From UMGS1519 sp963621885 (GTDB lineage Bacteria > Actinomycetota > Coriobacteriia > Coriobacteriales > Eggerthellaceae), in contig CAVFFT010000055.1 in NCBI GenBank assembly GCA_963621885.1, positions 1 to 46,748 on the forward strand: a stretch of DNA of 46,748 nt, read 5' to 3'. Numbering within the stretch: the first letter of the stretch is position 1; every line of letters starts with the position of its first letter. The translations under genes were made by a program, and so were the position numbers. Positions 8,650 to 16,372 of this stretch are shown piece after piece. A model generated the notes under the pieces. It saw only the letters and a program-made list of their open reading frames with translations, made no database searches and had not been told where the DNA came from.

Positions 8650-9594
8650 CTACCGGCTCACCTGATTTTCATTGCCGCCATTCACGCTGCCATAGCGCTG
8701 GGCGATGGCCTGCGCGAGGGACTCCAGTGTGGGAAGGCCCGCGCCAAGCGGCAGGTTTATGCCTCGTTCGGCAAGCTTGTTCGCAAGGGATGCCGCCTGG
8801 GGAACGCCGAGGCCAATGCTGCGCATGCCCTCTTCATCGGAGAAGATCTCCTCGGGGGTGCCAAGCGCGTACAGATGGCCGTTGTTCAACACGATAATGC
8901 GGTCGCAGAGGTTCGCGAGGTCGTCCATATTGTGCGAGACAAGCGCGACCGTGAGGTGTTGCGTGTCATGCAGCTCTTTCACAAGCCCAAGGAAATCGCG
9001 CTTCGCTTTCGGATCGAGGCCGGCGACCGGCTCATCGAGCACGAGGGTGGAGGGCTTCATCGCGAGCACGCCGGCGAAGGCCACGCGGCGCTGCTGGCCA
9101 CCGGAAAGCGCGAAGGGGCTGCGTTCGGCGATGTCCGCGCCATCGAGATGAACCGCCTTCAAGGCCTCCTCGACGCGGATTTTCACCTCATCGGCGGAAA
9201 GGCCCAGGTTGCGCGGGCCAAAAGCGACGTCGTCGAAAACGGTCGCTGCGAAAAGCTGGCGTTCGGGATACTGGAACACCACGCCCACTTCGCGACGCGC
9301 CTCAGAAGCGGCAGACTTGTCGGCGATGTTGTGACCATTCACATAGACGCTGCCATACGTGGGCTCAAGCAGGCCGTTCATCATCTGGACAAGCGTGCTT
9401 TTGCCGCTGCCGGTGTGTCCGGCGATGCCGAACATTTCACCATCCTCAATCGTGAAGGCGAGGTCGGCAAGCGCCCAGCGATCTTCCGGGGAACGTCCCC
9501 ATTTCGCGGGCTCCGTATCGGCATTGCCCTTGCGCTTGCGATGGCTGCGCGGCGTTTGGTCGTAGGTGTAGGAAACGCCCTTGAACTCGATCAT
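8650..9594 (-). CDS. ecfA2: ECF transporter ATPase (EcfA2-type)
   Basis: About 314 residues, slightly longer than usual because of a charged insertion (RSHRKRKGNADTEPAKWG) after the first strand. Walker A is GHTGSGKST, signature LSGGQQRRV, Walker B VLDEPVAGLDP, H-loop VSHNMDD. The PVAGLDP form is typical of EcfA2. It pairs with EcfA1, whose 3' end it overlaps by 4 bases, to power EcfT and the S component. Confidence 0.92.
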   Translation of the reverse strand: MIEFKGVSYTYDQTPRSHRKRKGNADTEPAKWGRSPEDRWALADLAFTIEDGEMFGIAGHTGSGKSTLVQMMNGLLEPTYGSVYVNGHNIADKSAASEARREVGVVFQYPERQLFAATVFDDVAFGPRNLGLSADEVKIRVEEALKAVHLDGADIAERSPFALSGGQQRRVAFAGVLAMKPSTLVLDEPVAGLDPKAKRDFLGLVKELHDTQHLTVALVSHNMDDLANLCDRIIVLNNGHLYALGTPEEIFSDEEGMRSIGLGVPQAASLANKLAERGINLPLGAGLPTLESLAQAIAQRYGSVNGGNENQVSR

Positions 9595-10427
9595 CGTGCG
9601 CCTCCTTCCGTGAGAAGCGAGGCGAGTTCCGCTTCGAGCTCGTCGGCATTCACATGCATGCCGACCGGCACGCCCGCCTTCTGCAGCTCATGGGAAAGCC
9701 GCACGGCGAAGGGAACCTCAAGCGAGAGCCGTTCGAGCGTCTCGTATTGCGTGAGCACTTCCTGTGGCGTGCCGTCGAGGGCGATATGCCCGCCGTCAAG
9801 CACGACGATGCGGTCGGCGAGGGCCGCTTCCTCCATGAAGTGCGTGATGAGCACGATGGTGAGGCCGCTTTCGTTCAGTTCCTGGCAGACGCGCATAAGG
9901 CCCGAACGTCCGCGCGGGTCGAGCATCGCGCTCGCCTCGTCAAGCACGAGGATGCGCGGCTCCATCGCGAGGACACCGGCAAGCGCCACGCGCTGCTTCT
10001 GGCCGCCGGACAAGTTGCTTGTCTCGCGCGTTTCGAAGCCCTGCAGGCCCACCTGCGCGAGGGCGCGAGTGACGCGATTGCGCAGTTCAGGGTTGGGAAT
10101 GCCCAGGTTTTCGGGGCCAAAAGCCACATCGTTTTCGATGATGGTGGCGACAATCTGGTCGTCGGGATTCTGAAATACCATGCCGGCATTGCTGCGTACA
10201 AAGTAGAGGTTTTGCGGGTCGGCCGTGTCGTGGTCGAGCACGCGCACCGTTCCCTTGTCGGGCAGCAGGAGCGCATCAATGTGCTTCGCAAGCGTGCTTT
10301 TCCCGCTTCCGTTTCCGCCGAGCACGCACAGGAAGGACCCTTCCTCAACAGTGAGGCTGATGTCGCTAAAAGCGCAGGTCTTTCCGTCGTACGTGAAGCT
10401 CGCGGAAGAGAACTCAATTGCAGGCAT
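9591..10427 (-). CDS. ecfA1: ECF transporter ATPase (EcfA1-type)
   Basis: About 278 residues. Walker A GGNGSGKST, signature LSGGQKQRV, Walker B VLDEASAMLDP (the SAMLDP form is characteristic of EcfA1), and H-loop ITHFMEE. An AAGGA ribosome binding site precedes the ATG. The gene sits 18 bases after the S component and overlaps EcfA2 by 4 bases, so the two ATPases are translationally coupled. Confidence 0.93.
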   Translation of the reverse strand: MPAIEFSSASFTYDGKTCAFSDISLTVEEGSFLCVLGGNGSGKSTLAKHIDALLLPDKGTVRVLDHDTADPQNLYFVRSNAGMVFQNPDDQIVATIIENDVAFGPENLGIPNPELRNRVTRALAQVGLQGFETRETSNLSGGQKQRVALAGVLAMEPRILVLDEASAMLDPRGRSGLMRVCQELNESGLTIVLITHFMEEAALADRIVVLDGGHIALDGTPQEVLTQYETLERLSLEVPFAVRLSHELQKAGVPVGMHVNADELEAELASLLTEGGAR

Positions 10428-10445
10428 GAAACGCGATCCTTCTGA

Positions 10446-11030
10446 TTAGCGGCCGCGCACCTGGTCTTTGACCGGAGTGATGAGATTGGAGATGGACTTG
10501 TACACCACGCCGGTAAGCAGGCTTACCACCACGGCCTTCACGATGTTGAAGGGCAGGATGGCGGGCAGAATGAGCGCCACGACCGCTTCGAACGGAATGC
10601 CGTAGAACAGCGGGTCGATGATGAGGTTGGCGATGATGGCGGCAACGATAAGCGCGATTGCCGAAATGCACATGCCGATGACAGCGCCCTGGAAGCTGCG
10701 TTTGCGCTGATAGATGGCAGATGCCGGCCAGATGAAGGCGAGGGCGACGATGATGTTCATCACGGCGCCGACCCAGTTGCCGTCAATTGCGGCATGGGCG
10801 ATGGCGTAGACGCAGCCGACAAGCACGCCGGGGCCCGCGCCATAGGCGAATCCCACGACGGCGGCAGGCACGAGTGCGATGTCGAGCTTCAGGAACGAAG
10901 CGGCGGGCATGATCGGGAATTCGATGAAGCTCAGCAGGATGGCAATGGCGCCCATGAGAGCCATGGTCACGAGCTGCTTCGTGCTCCAACGGTTGGTGCT
11001 TTGGAATTGCGGTGCATTGTTTGCGGGCAT
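10446..11030 (-). CDS. ECF transporter S component, RibU-like
   Basis: About 194 residues with roughly six helices, the size of an S component, the membrane subunit that binds the vitamin. FPIMPAASFLKLDIALVP followed by GAGPGVLVG resembles the helix 1-2 region of riboflavin-specific RibU, and PFNIVKAVVVS matches the usual C-terminal helix. Specificity for riboflavin is inference. A GGGGGAAG ribosome binding site lies about 9 bases before the ATG. Since the S component and ECF module are in one operon, this is a dedicated (group I) arrangement or a shared module placed beside one of its S units. No FMN-riboswitch-like leader is visible upstream. Confidence 0.8.
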   Translation of the reverse strand: MPANNAPQFQSTNRWSTKQLVTMALMGAIAILLSFIEFPIMPAASFLKLDIALVPAAVVGFAYGAGPGVLVGCVYAIAHAAIDGNWVGAVMNIIVALAFIWPASAIYQRKRSFQGAVIGMCISAIALIVAAIIANLIIDPLFYGIPFEAVVALILPAILPFNIVKAVVVSLLTGVVYKSISNLITPVKDQVRGR

Positions 11031-11065
11031 AATTCACTTCCCCCTTTGGGTCGATTGCCGGGCGA

Positions 11066-12184
11066 TTATATCGCAAGCTGCCAAGCGATTAGATAATCGA
11101 CAACCTCGCCATAGGATTTCACGCCCGATTCCTCGGAGAACGTCTTCAGATAGGTGTCGTTGACGGCGGTGCCGGCTTCTTTGGCGGGTCCTTCATATGT
11201 TTGATAGTGCTGCGACGCGCACGAGCGGTCGTAAAGCACGAGCCGCGCGCCGTAGGTTTTCGCATTGGAAGGGTCGACCTCTTCGCCGATGGCCTCTTCG
11301 AGAAGTGCCTGGGCGCGTTCGGGGTAATTGGATGCGAGGGCATTCAGGCAGTAGCAGAAGGCGCTGTAGTAGGCGGCGTAGGAAAAGCGGGCGTCGTCGC
11401 TTGAGCTGGCAGCGAGGAAGGCGCAGAAGTTCGCCTCCTGTTCGCTTGCAATGCCCAGACGATGAGCCGCCTCATGGCACATGGTGAAGGGAAGTTCGGC
11501 GGCGGCGACGTTTTCGGGAACATTCGCCTCGCCGGTGAGGGGCCAGAAGATGCCGGTATGGCCGCTGTAAAGCAGCGGTTCGCCTGCGAGCAGGAGTTTC
11601 TTGACGGGTGCGGTTGAGCCTTCGAAGAGGGGATACTCCCGCGAAAGCGCGGAATAGCTGCTTCCTGCTATTTCAGCGAGTTCGTCGAAATCCTGCGTGG
11701 CGAGCGTCATGTCGTCGTTGCGGGGAACGGATTGCGCCCGTGCCGCCGCCTGCTCAAGGTAGTATGCGGTAGCGTTTTCCAATTCGTCCGCGGAATATTC
11801 TTCCACGGTGAGACCGATTTCTTCCGAGAGGGGCGGCGCGTAGTGGTTGAGCCCCCAGGCGGCTACCGCAAAGAGCACGAGCGCTGCCGCGAGTACGCAG
11901 ATGTTGGCGAACCAGCGCGATATTGGGTGGTGTGTCGCGATGCGCCAGACAAGGCGTGCAAGGGCGACAATCATGATGGCGAGGGCGAGAAAGTCCCATG
12001 CTGAAAACGGCAGGATCGAGAAGAGGGTGGCAAGCGCGCCTTCCACCGCTTTGGAAAAGCTGCGATAAGCGGGGAAGAAAGCGGCACCCCATTGCCCGAA
12101 TGCGGCCATGAGCAGGCCCGCAAGCGCAAGAAGTGATCCCGCTGCCGCGAATCGTCGGATGGTATGCGTGCGCTCAGTTGCCAT
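11066..12184 (-). CDS. DUF3810 membrane protein with HEAAH metallopeptidase-like motif
   Basis: About 372 residues. Three hydrophobic segments lie in the first 115 residues (about 11-33, 50-77, 90-112), followed by a soluble domain. The domain contains CHEAAHRLGIASEQEANF near residue 235, which fits a zincin HExxH site with a downstream Glu as possible third ligand. DUF3810 proteins have this build; no substrate is known. The start at 12184 is chosen over the longer frame to 12334 because a consensus TATAAT lies immediately upstream, pointing to a leaderless transcript. It is 35 bases upstream of the ECF S component and likely the first gene of that operon. Confidence 0.85.
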   Translation of the reverse strand: MATERTHTIRRFAAAGSLLALAGLLMAAFGQWGAAFFPAYRSFSKAVEGALATLFSILPFSAWDFLALAIMIVALARLVWRIATHHPISRWFANICVLAAALVLFAVAAWGLNHYAPPLSEEIGLTVEEYSADELENATAYYLEQAAARAQSVPRNDDMTLATQDFDELAEIAGSSYSALSREYPLFEGSTAPVKKLLLAGEPLLYSGHTGIFWPLTGEANVPENVAAAELPFTMCHEAAHRLGIASEQEANFCAFLAASSSDDARFSYAAYYSAFCYCLNALASNYPERAQALLEEAIGEEVDPSNAKTYGARLVLYDRSCASQHYQTYEGPAKEAGTAVNDTYLKTFSEESGVKSYGEVVDYLIAWQLAI

Positions 12185-12191
12185 GAGGGGA

Positions 12192-12197
12192 ATTATA
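12192..12197 (-). promoter_or_regulatory. TATAAT -10 element, likely leaderless transcript of DUF3810-ECF operon
   Basis: A perfect TATAAT on the minus strand ends 7 bases before the ATG at 12184, so transcription would begin at or next to the start codon. There is no Shine-Dalgarno sequence between them. No good -35 is seen at 17-18 bases. Confidence 0.55.
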
Positions 12198-12232
12198 GGA
12201 GCCGGAAATGGGGCTGAGGTGAAGCCGAAAAG

Positions 12233-12257
12233 AAAAACGCCCGGCTGCGGGGTGCGG
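12233..12257 (-). terminator. possible short intrinsic terminator
   Basis: On the minus strand CCCG-CAGC-CGGG is followed by CG and a T-rich run (TTTTTCTTTT). The stem is only 4-5 bp. It lies after the stronger tRNA-Val terminator and may be a backup. It shares the motif AAGAAAAACGCCC (plus strand) with that terminator. Confidence 0.35.
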
Positions 12258-12361
12258 TTCAGGGACGTGTCACGGCGGGGCTGCGCCGGCCGTGCGAGGG
12301 CGGTCGGACCGTAATCATCGCGCGTGCTTGCCAAAACCGGGGAAACCGGGGTTTGGAAAAG

Positions 12362-12386
12362 AAAAACGCCCCATTGCTGAGGCGTT
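12362..12386 (-). terminator. intrinsic terminator of tRNA-Val
   Basis: Minus strand: AACGCC (12386-12381), 10-base loop, GGCGTT (12370-12365) followed by TTTTT. It begins 9 bases past the CCA end of the tRNA. Confidence 0.75.
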
Positions 12387-12394
12387 CAATTTCA

Positions 12395-12469
12395 TGGTGG
12401 GCGATGAGGGATTTGAACCCCCGACCCACTGCTTGTAAGGCAGTTGCGCTCCCGCTGCGCCAATCGCCC
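12395..12469 (-). tRNA. tRNA-Val (anticodon TAC)
   Basis: Cloverleaf on the minus strand: acceptor GGGCGAT/ATCGCCC, anticodon stem ACTGC/GCAGT with loop CTTACAA (anticodon TAC), T loop GTTCAAAT, discriminator A and encoded CCA. An extended -10 (TGC-TAAACT, minus strand, about 12483-12491) lies 14 bases upstream. Divergent from queA. Confidence 0.96.
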
Positions 12470-12609
12470 ATGTGCGGGCGTTAGTTTAGCACACTTCGCG
12501 CAGGAGACGGCATGCCGCGGCGAATCTGCTATCGTATCCTCTGTTTACGCACATGCTCGGGGATTACCCGTATATATAGAGAAACGTATAGAGACCAGGT
12601 GAACCGCAG

Positions 12610-13686
12610 ATGAACACGAACGATTTCGATTACGACCTGCCGGAGGAGCTTATCGCCCAGGAGCCGGCACCCGTGCGCGACGCGTGTCGTCTGCTGGTGA
12701 TGGATCGCCAGTCGGGTGCGTTGCACGACGCGATATTCCGGGATGTTCTGGATTACGTGAAGCCGGGCGACGTGTTCGTGGCGAATGAGACGCGCGTGCT
12801 GCCGGCGCGCTTGCTTGGTGCGAAGCGCGAAACGGGTGGCGCGGCCGAAGTGTTTCTGCTGCGTCCCATGCCTGAAGCGGGGGTATCGAATCAGGAGGCG
12901 ACCTGGGAGGCTTTGGTGCGTCCGGGCCGGCGCCTGCGTCCCGGCGGCGTGGTCGAGATTCCCGATGCTTCGGGCGGTGTCGCGCTCGAAGTTGAGGTCG
13001 TGGACTGGGGTCGCGGCAATGGCAAGGGCGAGCGCGTCGTGCGCTTGCGGACCAACCGCCCGAGCCTTGATGAGGCCCTGCACGCGGTGGGCCATACGCC
13101 GCTGCCGCCCTACATCCATGGCTATGCGGGCGATGAGGAGATGTATCAGACGGTCTATTCCCGTCGTGAGGCGAGCGCCGCGGCGCCGACTGCCGGTCTG
13201 CATTTCACGCCGGAGCTCATCGAGGCGATCAAGGAGAAGGGTGCCGCGTGGCATACGGTCGAGCTGCAGGTGGGGCTCGACACTTTCCGCATCGTGGATG
13301 AGGATGATCCGCGCGATCATCAGATGCATACCGAGACCTATTCGGTGTCCGACGAGGTCATTGCGGCAATCGAGAAGGCGCACAAGGAGGGCGGCCGCGT
13401 GTTCGCCGTGGGAACCACGAGCGTGCGCAGCTTGGAAAGCGCGTGGGATTCCGAGCTGGGACGCATGCGGGCGCGTGAACAGGACAAGACGAATCTGTTC
13501 CTGCTGCCGGGCAGCACTTTCCATGTGGTCGACTGCCTCATCACGAACTTCCATGTGCCGCGTTCGACGCTGATGATGCTGGTGAGCGCCTTCTCGTCGC
13601 GCGAGAACATCATGAATGCCTATGCGCATGCCATCGAGGAGCGCTATCGCATGCTGTCCTTTGGCGATGCGATGCTCATTGTGTAG
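12610..13686 (+). CDS. queA: S-adenosylmethionine:tRNA ribosyltransferase-isomerase QueA
   Basis: 358 residues, close to the family norm. QueA transfers and isomerises the ribosyl group of S-adenosylmethionine onto preQ1 in tRNA position 34 to give epoxyqueuosine. Family segments seen are FDYDLPEELIAQEP at the N-terminus, VFVANETRVLPARL, SAAAPTAGLHFT, VGTTSVRSLESAW and DCLITNFHVPRSTL. An AGGTG ribosome binding site sits 8 bases before the ATG. Epoxyqueuosine made here is the substrate of the QueH-type reductase at 35473-36225, and Tgt at 37120 makes QueA's substrate. Confidence 0.97.
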   Translation: MNTNDFDYDLPEELIAQEPAPVRDACRLLVMDRQSGALHDAIFRDVLDYVKPGDVFVANETRVLPARLLGAKRETGGAAEVFLLRPMPEAGVSNQEATWEALVRPGRRLRPGGVVEIPDASGGVALEVEVVDWGRGNGKGERVVRLRTNRPSLDEALHAVGHTPLPPYIHGYAGDEEMYQTVYSRREASAAAPTAGLHFTPELIEAIKEKGAAWHTVELQVGLDTFRIVDEDDPRDHQMHTETYSVSDEVIAAIEKAHKEGGRVFAVGTTSVRSLESAWDSELGRMRAREQDKTNLFLLPGSTFHVVDCLITNFHVPRSTLMMLVSAFSSRENIMNAYAHAIEERYRMLSFGDAMLIV

Positions 13687-13866
13687 AGGAGTGTGGGGCG
13701 AGGAGTCTCACTGCGTTTGTAGGGCTGGCGCGCCTGTTAACCGGGCGGCGTGACGCGCCCGCGAGCCGGGTGGCGAAGCATAAGGCAACGTGGCGCATCT
13801 GTGCGCTGGGCGGCATGGCGTCTGAGCTGATTGGTCGCCGACCGTTGCGGTCTGCACGGCAGCTTC

Positions 13867-14754
13867 CTACTTCATGATGTCCTTCGCGTTCTTGCGAATG
13901 AAGGAGAGCATTTTCCAGGCGGCCTCCGAAGGCTCGCGATTTTCGGGAATCTGCGCGTATATGTAGCGGCCTTGCGTCGTGTTCTCCAGTGGTCTGATGG
14001 CCAATTCGGGCTCTTCGGGCTCGAACCAGGTGTATTTCCCGGCAATGCAGCTGCCAATGCCCGCGCGCACCAATTGCAGCGCTTCGGTGTAGAGCTGCAT
14101 TTCCGCGACAACCTGGGGCTCAATGCCCACTTCGGCGAACATCGCCTCCACCACGGTACGCATGAGGCCGGGTTCGCCCATAAGAAGAGGCTCGTCTTTC
14201 AGGTCTTCAAGAGTGAGCGATTCTTTGCTTGCCAGCGGATGGTCCGCGGGAAGCACTGCGACAAAGTCTTCGAAGCCAATCAGAACAGTGCGTTTGTTTT
14301 CAGGCGGTTTCGCCATTGATCCAAGAATCTCTAGGTCAACCGAAGCATGGCCCTTGTCTACCAAGAGCGATGAATTCGCATAGCCCATACGGAGCCTCAT
14401 GTCCTTGTGCGCGCGATGGAAGCCGCGGAAAAGGTGCTTTCCTATGCGTCCCAACGGAAGCTCGACGCGAACGTTGACGGTCTGCTGGCGCTCAATGATG
14501 CTTGTCTGAATTGTGTGCTGGGCGTCGCTCAAAATGGTGAACACGCTTTGCGCCTGTTTTGAGAAGTAGCGCCCGTTCTCGTTGATTGTGAGCCTGCGGC
14601 CATTGCGATCGAACAGGCTGAAGCCCAATTCACGCTCGAGCTCTTTAAGCGCCGTGCTCAAGGCGGGAGAGGAAACATGCAGTTTTTTCGACGCTTCCGC
14701 CATGTTCCCGCAATCGGCTATCGCGAGAAAGTATTCAAGCTGCCGGAGTTCCAT
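13867..14754 (-). CDS. LysR-family transcriptional regulator
   Basis: About 295 residues. An N-terminal winged helix-turn-helix (MELRQLEYFLAIADCGN, then AEASKKLHVSSPALSTAL, then LGFSLFDRNGRRL) precedes a substrate-binding-protein-like effector domain. The start at 14754 has GGAGG 7 bases upstream; a longer frame to 14895 has none. It is divergent from the esterase gene across 337 bp that contain inverted repeats, the classic arrangement for a LysR regulator controlling its neighbour. The inducer is probably a substrate or product of the esterase/MFS pair. Confidence 0.92.
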   Translation of the reverse strand: MELRQLEYFLAIADCGNMAEASKKLHVSSPALSTALKELERELGFSLFDRNGRRLTINENGRYFSKQAQSVFTILSDAQHTIQTSIIERQQTVNVRVELPLGRIGKHLFRGFHRAHKDMRLRMGYANSSLLVDKGHASVDLEILGSMAKPPENKRTVLIGFEDFVAVLPADHPLASKESLTLEDLKDEPLLMGEPGLMRTVVEAMFAEVGIEPQVVAEMQLYTEALQLVRAGIGSCIAGKYTWFEPEEPELAIRPLENTTQGRYIYAQIPENREPSEAAWKMLSFIRKNAKDIMK

Positions 14755-15091
14755 GGTCTTGCCTCCACTTCTATATGGCCGAGTTGCAAGCGCCTTTGCG
14801 CTTGCGGGCGACGATGGCTTTGCCATCAATCGCACTCGCGCCATCCCCTCTGTTTTGCCCCCGATGGAGTCGCACAACCAATACCTCAATGCCATATGAC
14901 GGCATCAAAATGTGGCTTTTTTGTTCCATAACGTGAAATCTAATTACCGATTACCGTCGATTTCCCGCCACCGAACACGTTCATACTGAGATGTGTTCAC
15001 AAGAACAACACACCCCAATAATAAGCGAATTTTATAAGTAGAGCAAAGAATCATCGAAACCAATACCCGTTAGCAACGAAAGGGGAGCGTA
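14755..15091. promoter_or_regulatory. divergent control region between lysR and esterase genes
   Basis: 337 bp, AT-richer than its surroundings toward the esterase. The inverted repeat GAACAC (14973-14978) ... GTGTTC (14993-14998) has a 14-base spacer. An overlapping perfect palindrome TGTTC-ACAA-GAACA covers 14994-15007. A TATAAG -10-like hexamer is at 15033-15038, 54 bases before the esterase ATG. These fit a LysR operator just upstream of the regulated promoter; binding itself is inference. Confidence 0.5.
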
Positions 15092-16045
15092 ATGGAAAAT
15101 CCGTTCAAGGAAATAGACCCGTCTCAGTTCAAGACTCATTGGCTGGATGTGCCCTATGCCAATGACGATCCGCGCCAGGTGTTTGACCTCTGGCTGCCGA
15201 ATGAAGGCGAGGGTCCGTTCCCGCTTATTGTGTTCGTGCATGGCGGTGGCTGGGTTTCCGGCAACAAGCGCGAGAACACGATGCCGGGCGTCTTCAAGTT
15301 CCCTTCGCAGGGCTATGCGCTGGCTTGCGTCGAGTACCGCCTGGTTCCCGACGTGCGTTGGCCGGAGCCCTTTGAGGATGTCCGCGCTGCCATCCGCTTC
15401 CTGCGTGCGCATGCGGCTGAATACAACCTGAATGCCGAGAAGATCGGCATCATGGGCAATTCCGCTGGTGCCCATCTGGCCAACATGGTGGCTGCCATGG
15501 GCGGACGCCCCATGCTGCAGGGCCGCCGTTATGGCAATCTCGACCAGTCCGATGCCGTGCAGGCGCTTGCCAGCATTTATGGTCCCACCGACCTGTATCA
15601 GTGCGATTTGTGCGACCGCACGACGGCGGAGGATCAGGCGATCGCCACCGGTGGCATGGCCGCGCGTGGCGACGACGGCACCAAGGGCATGGGCGCTCCG
15701 CACAATCAGCTCATGGGCATGTCGTGCATGGACAATCCGCAGGTCGCCGCAGGTGCCAGCCCCATCTTCTATGTGACTGAGAGCTTCCCGCCCGCCCTGT
15801 TCCTCCATGGCATCCAGGATCATGTCGTGCCCTATACCCAATCGGTTGCCATGGCGCGCAAGGTCAACGATGTGTGCGGCGAAGGCCGCGCCGAGCTGGT
15901 CCTGTTCCCCGAATGCGACCATGGTGCGCCCGAGATGAAGACGGACGAGGTCATCAACCAGATTCTCGACCTGTTTGACGAGGCTCTCTGGGAAGGCGAG
16001 CACAAGCGCACGCCGCTCCCGGGTGACCCCAAGGTCGTGGGCTAA
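15092..16045 (+). CDS. alpha/beta-hydrolase esterase (HSL / BD-FAE-like)
   Basis: 317 residues, cytoplasmic (no signal peptide). The oxyanion-hole motif HGGGW is near residue 50, the nucleophile elbow GNSAG places Ser near 124, and candidate acid and base are Asp near 243 (HGIQDHVVPY) and His near 277 (CDHGAPEM). This is the hormone-sensitive-lipase-like/acetyl-esterase build and should hydrolyse short acyl or aryl esters. An AAAGGGGAG ribosome binding site precedes the ATG. It lies between a divergent LysR regulator and an MFS transporter, suggesting intracellular hydrolysis of an imported ester. The substrate cannot be read from the sequence. Confidence 0.88.
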   Translation: MENPFKEIDPSQFKTHWLDVPYANDDPRQVFDLWLPNEGEGPFPLIVFVHGGGWVSGNKRENTMPGVFKFPSQGYALACVEYRLVPDVRWPEPFEDVRAAIRFLRAHAAEYNLNAEKIGIMGNSAGAHLANMVAAMGGRPMLQGRRYGNLDQSDAVQALASIYGPTDLYQCDLCDRTTAEDQAIATGGMAARGDDGTKGMGAPHNQLMGMSCMDNPQVAAGASPIFYVTESFPPALFLHGIQDHVVPYTQSVAMARKVNDVCGEGRAELVLFPECDHGAPEMKTDEVINQILDLFDEALWEGEHKRTPLPGDPKVVG

Positions 16046-16067
16046 CACTTTCGCCCTCTCAGTTCTG

Positions 16068-16128
16068 CGCGCGGCGTCAGCATTGCTCCTTGAATGCTGA
16101 ACCGGTCTCCAAAGGGCGGCGCCGCGCG
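16068..16128 (+). other. two-stem structured element between esterase and MFS genes
   Basis: CGCGCGGCG (16068-16076) pairs with CGCCGCGCG (16120-16128). Immediately inside, TCAGCATT (16077-16084) pairs with AATGCTGA (16093-16100) around an 8-base loop, leaving about 19 bases (16101-16119) that may form a small third arm. The two stems would stack coaxially. A T-rich stretch follows only after 20-40 bases, so it is not a classical terminator. It may set differential expression of the two genes. The rest of the 327-bp gap (16046-16372) shows no gene. Confidence 0.55.
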
Positions 16129-16372
16129 TCCCTTCAATTTGCTTTATCCAAATCCGGTTCTGTTTTTCTTTCTATTGATCGCGTCAACTTTTTCTATTGG
16201 GGAGTTTCGGCAACGCCCGCGTGATTATTGGGAATCAAAGCGAGCGTGCCGTGTGGGAAACCGATGCGGCGCATGTGCGAGGAGCGCGGCATCGATGGCC
16301 CGGTTATTGCAGCAGGGCAAAACTCCATCGCCCTCTGCGACTCAAGAAAACCTCGACTAAGGAGGGGCCAAT

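Noticed and set aside
16094..16360. 88-codon frame between the esterase and MFS genes
   Set aside because: Starts inside the structured element, no ribosome binding site, no recognisable protein features.
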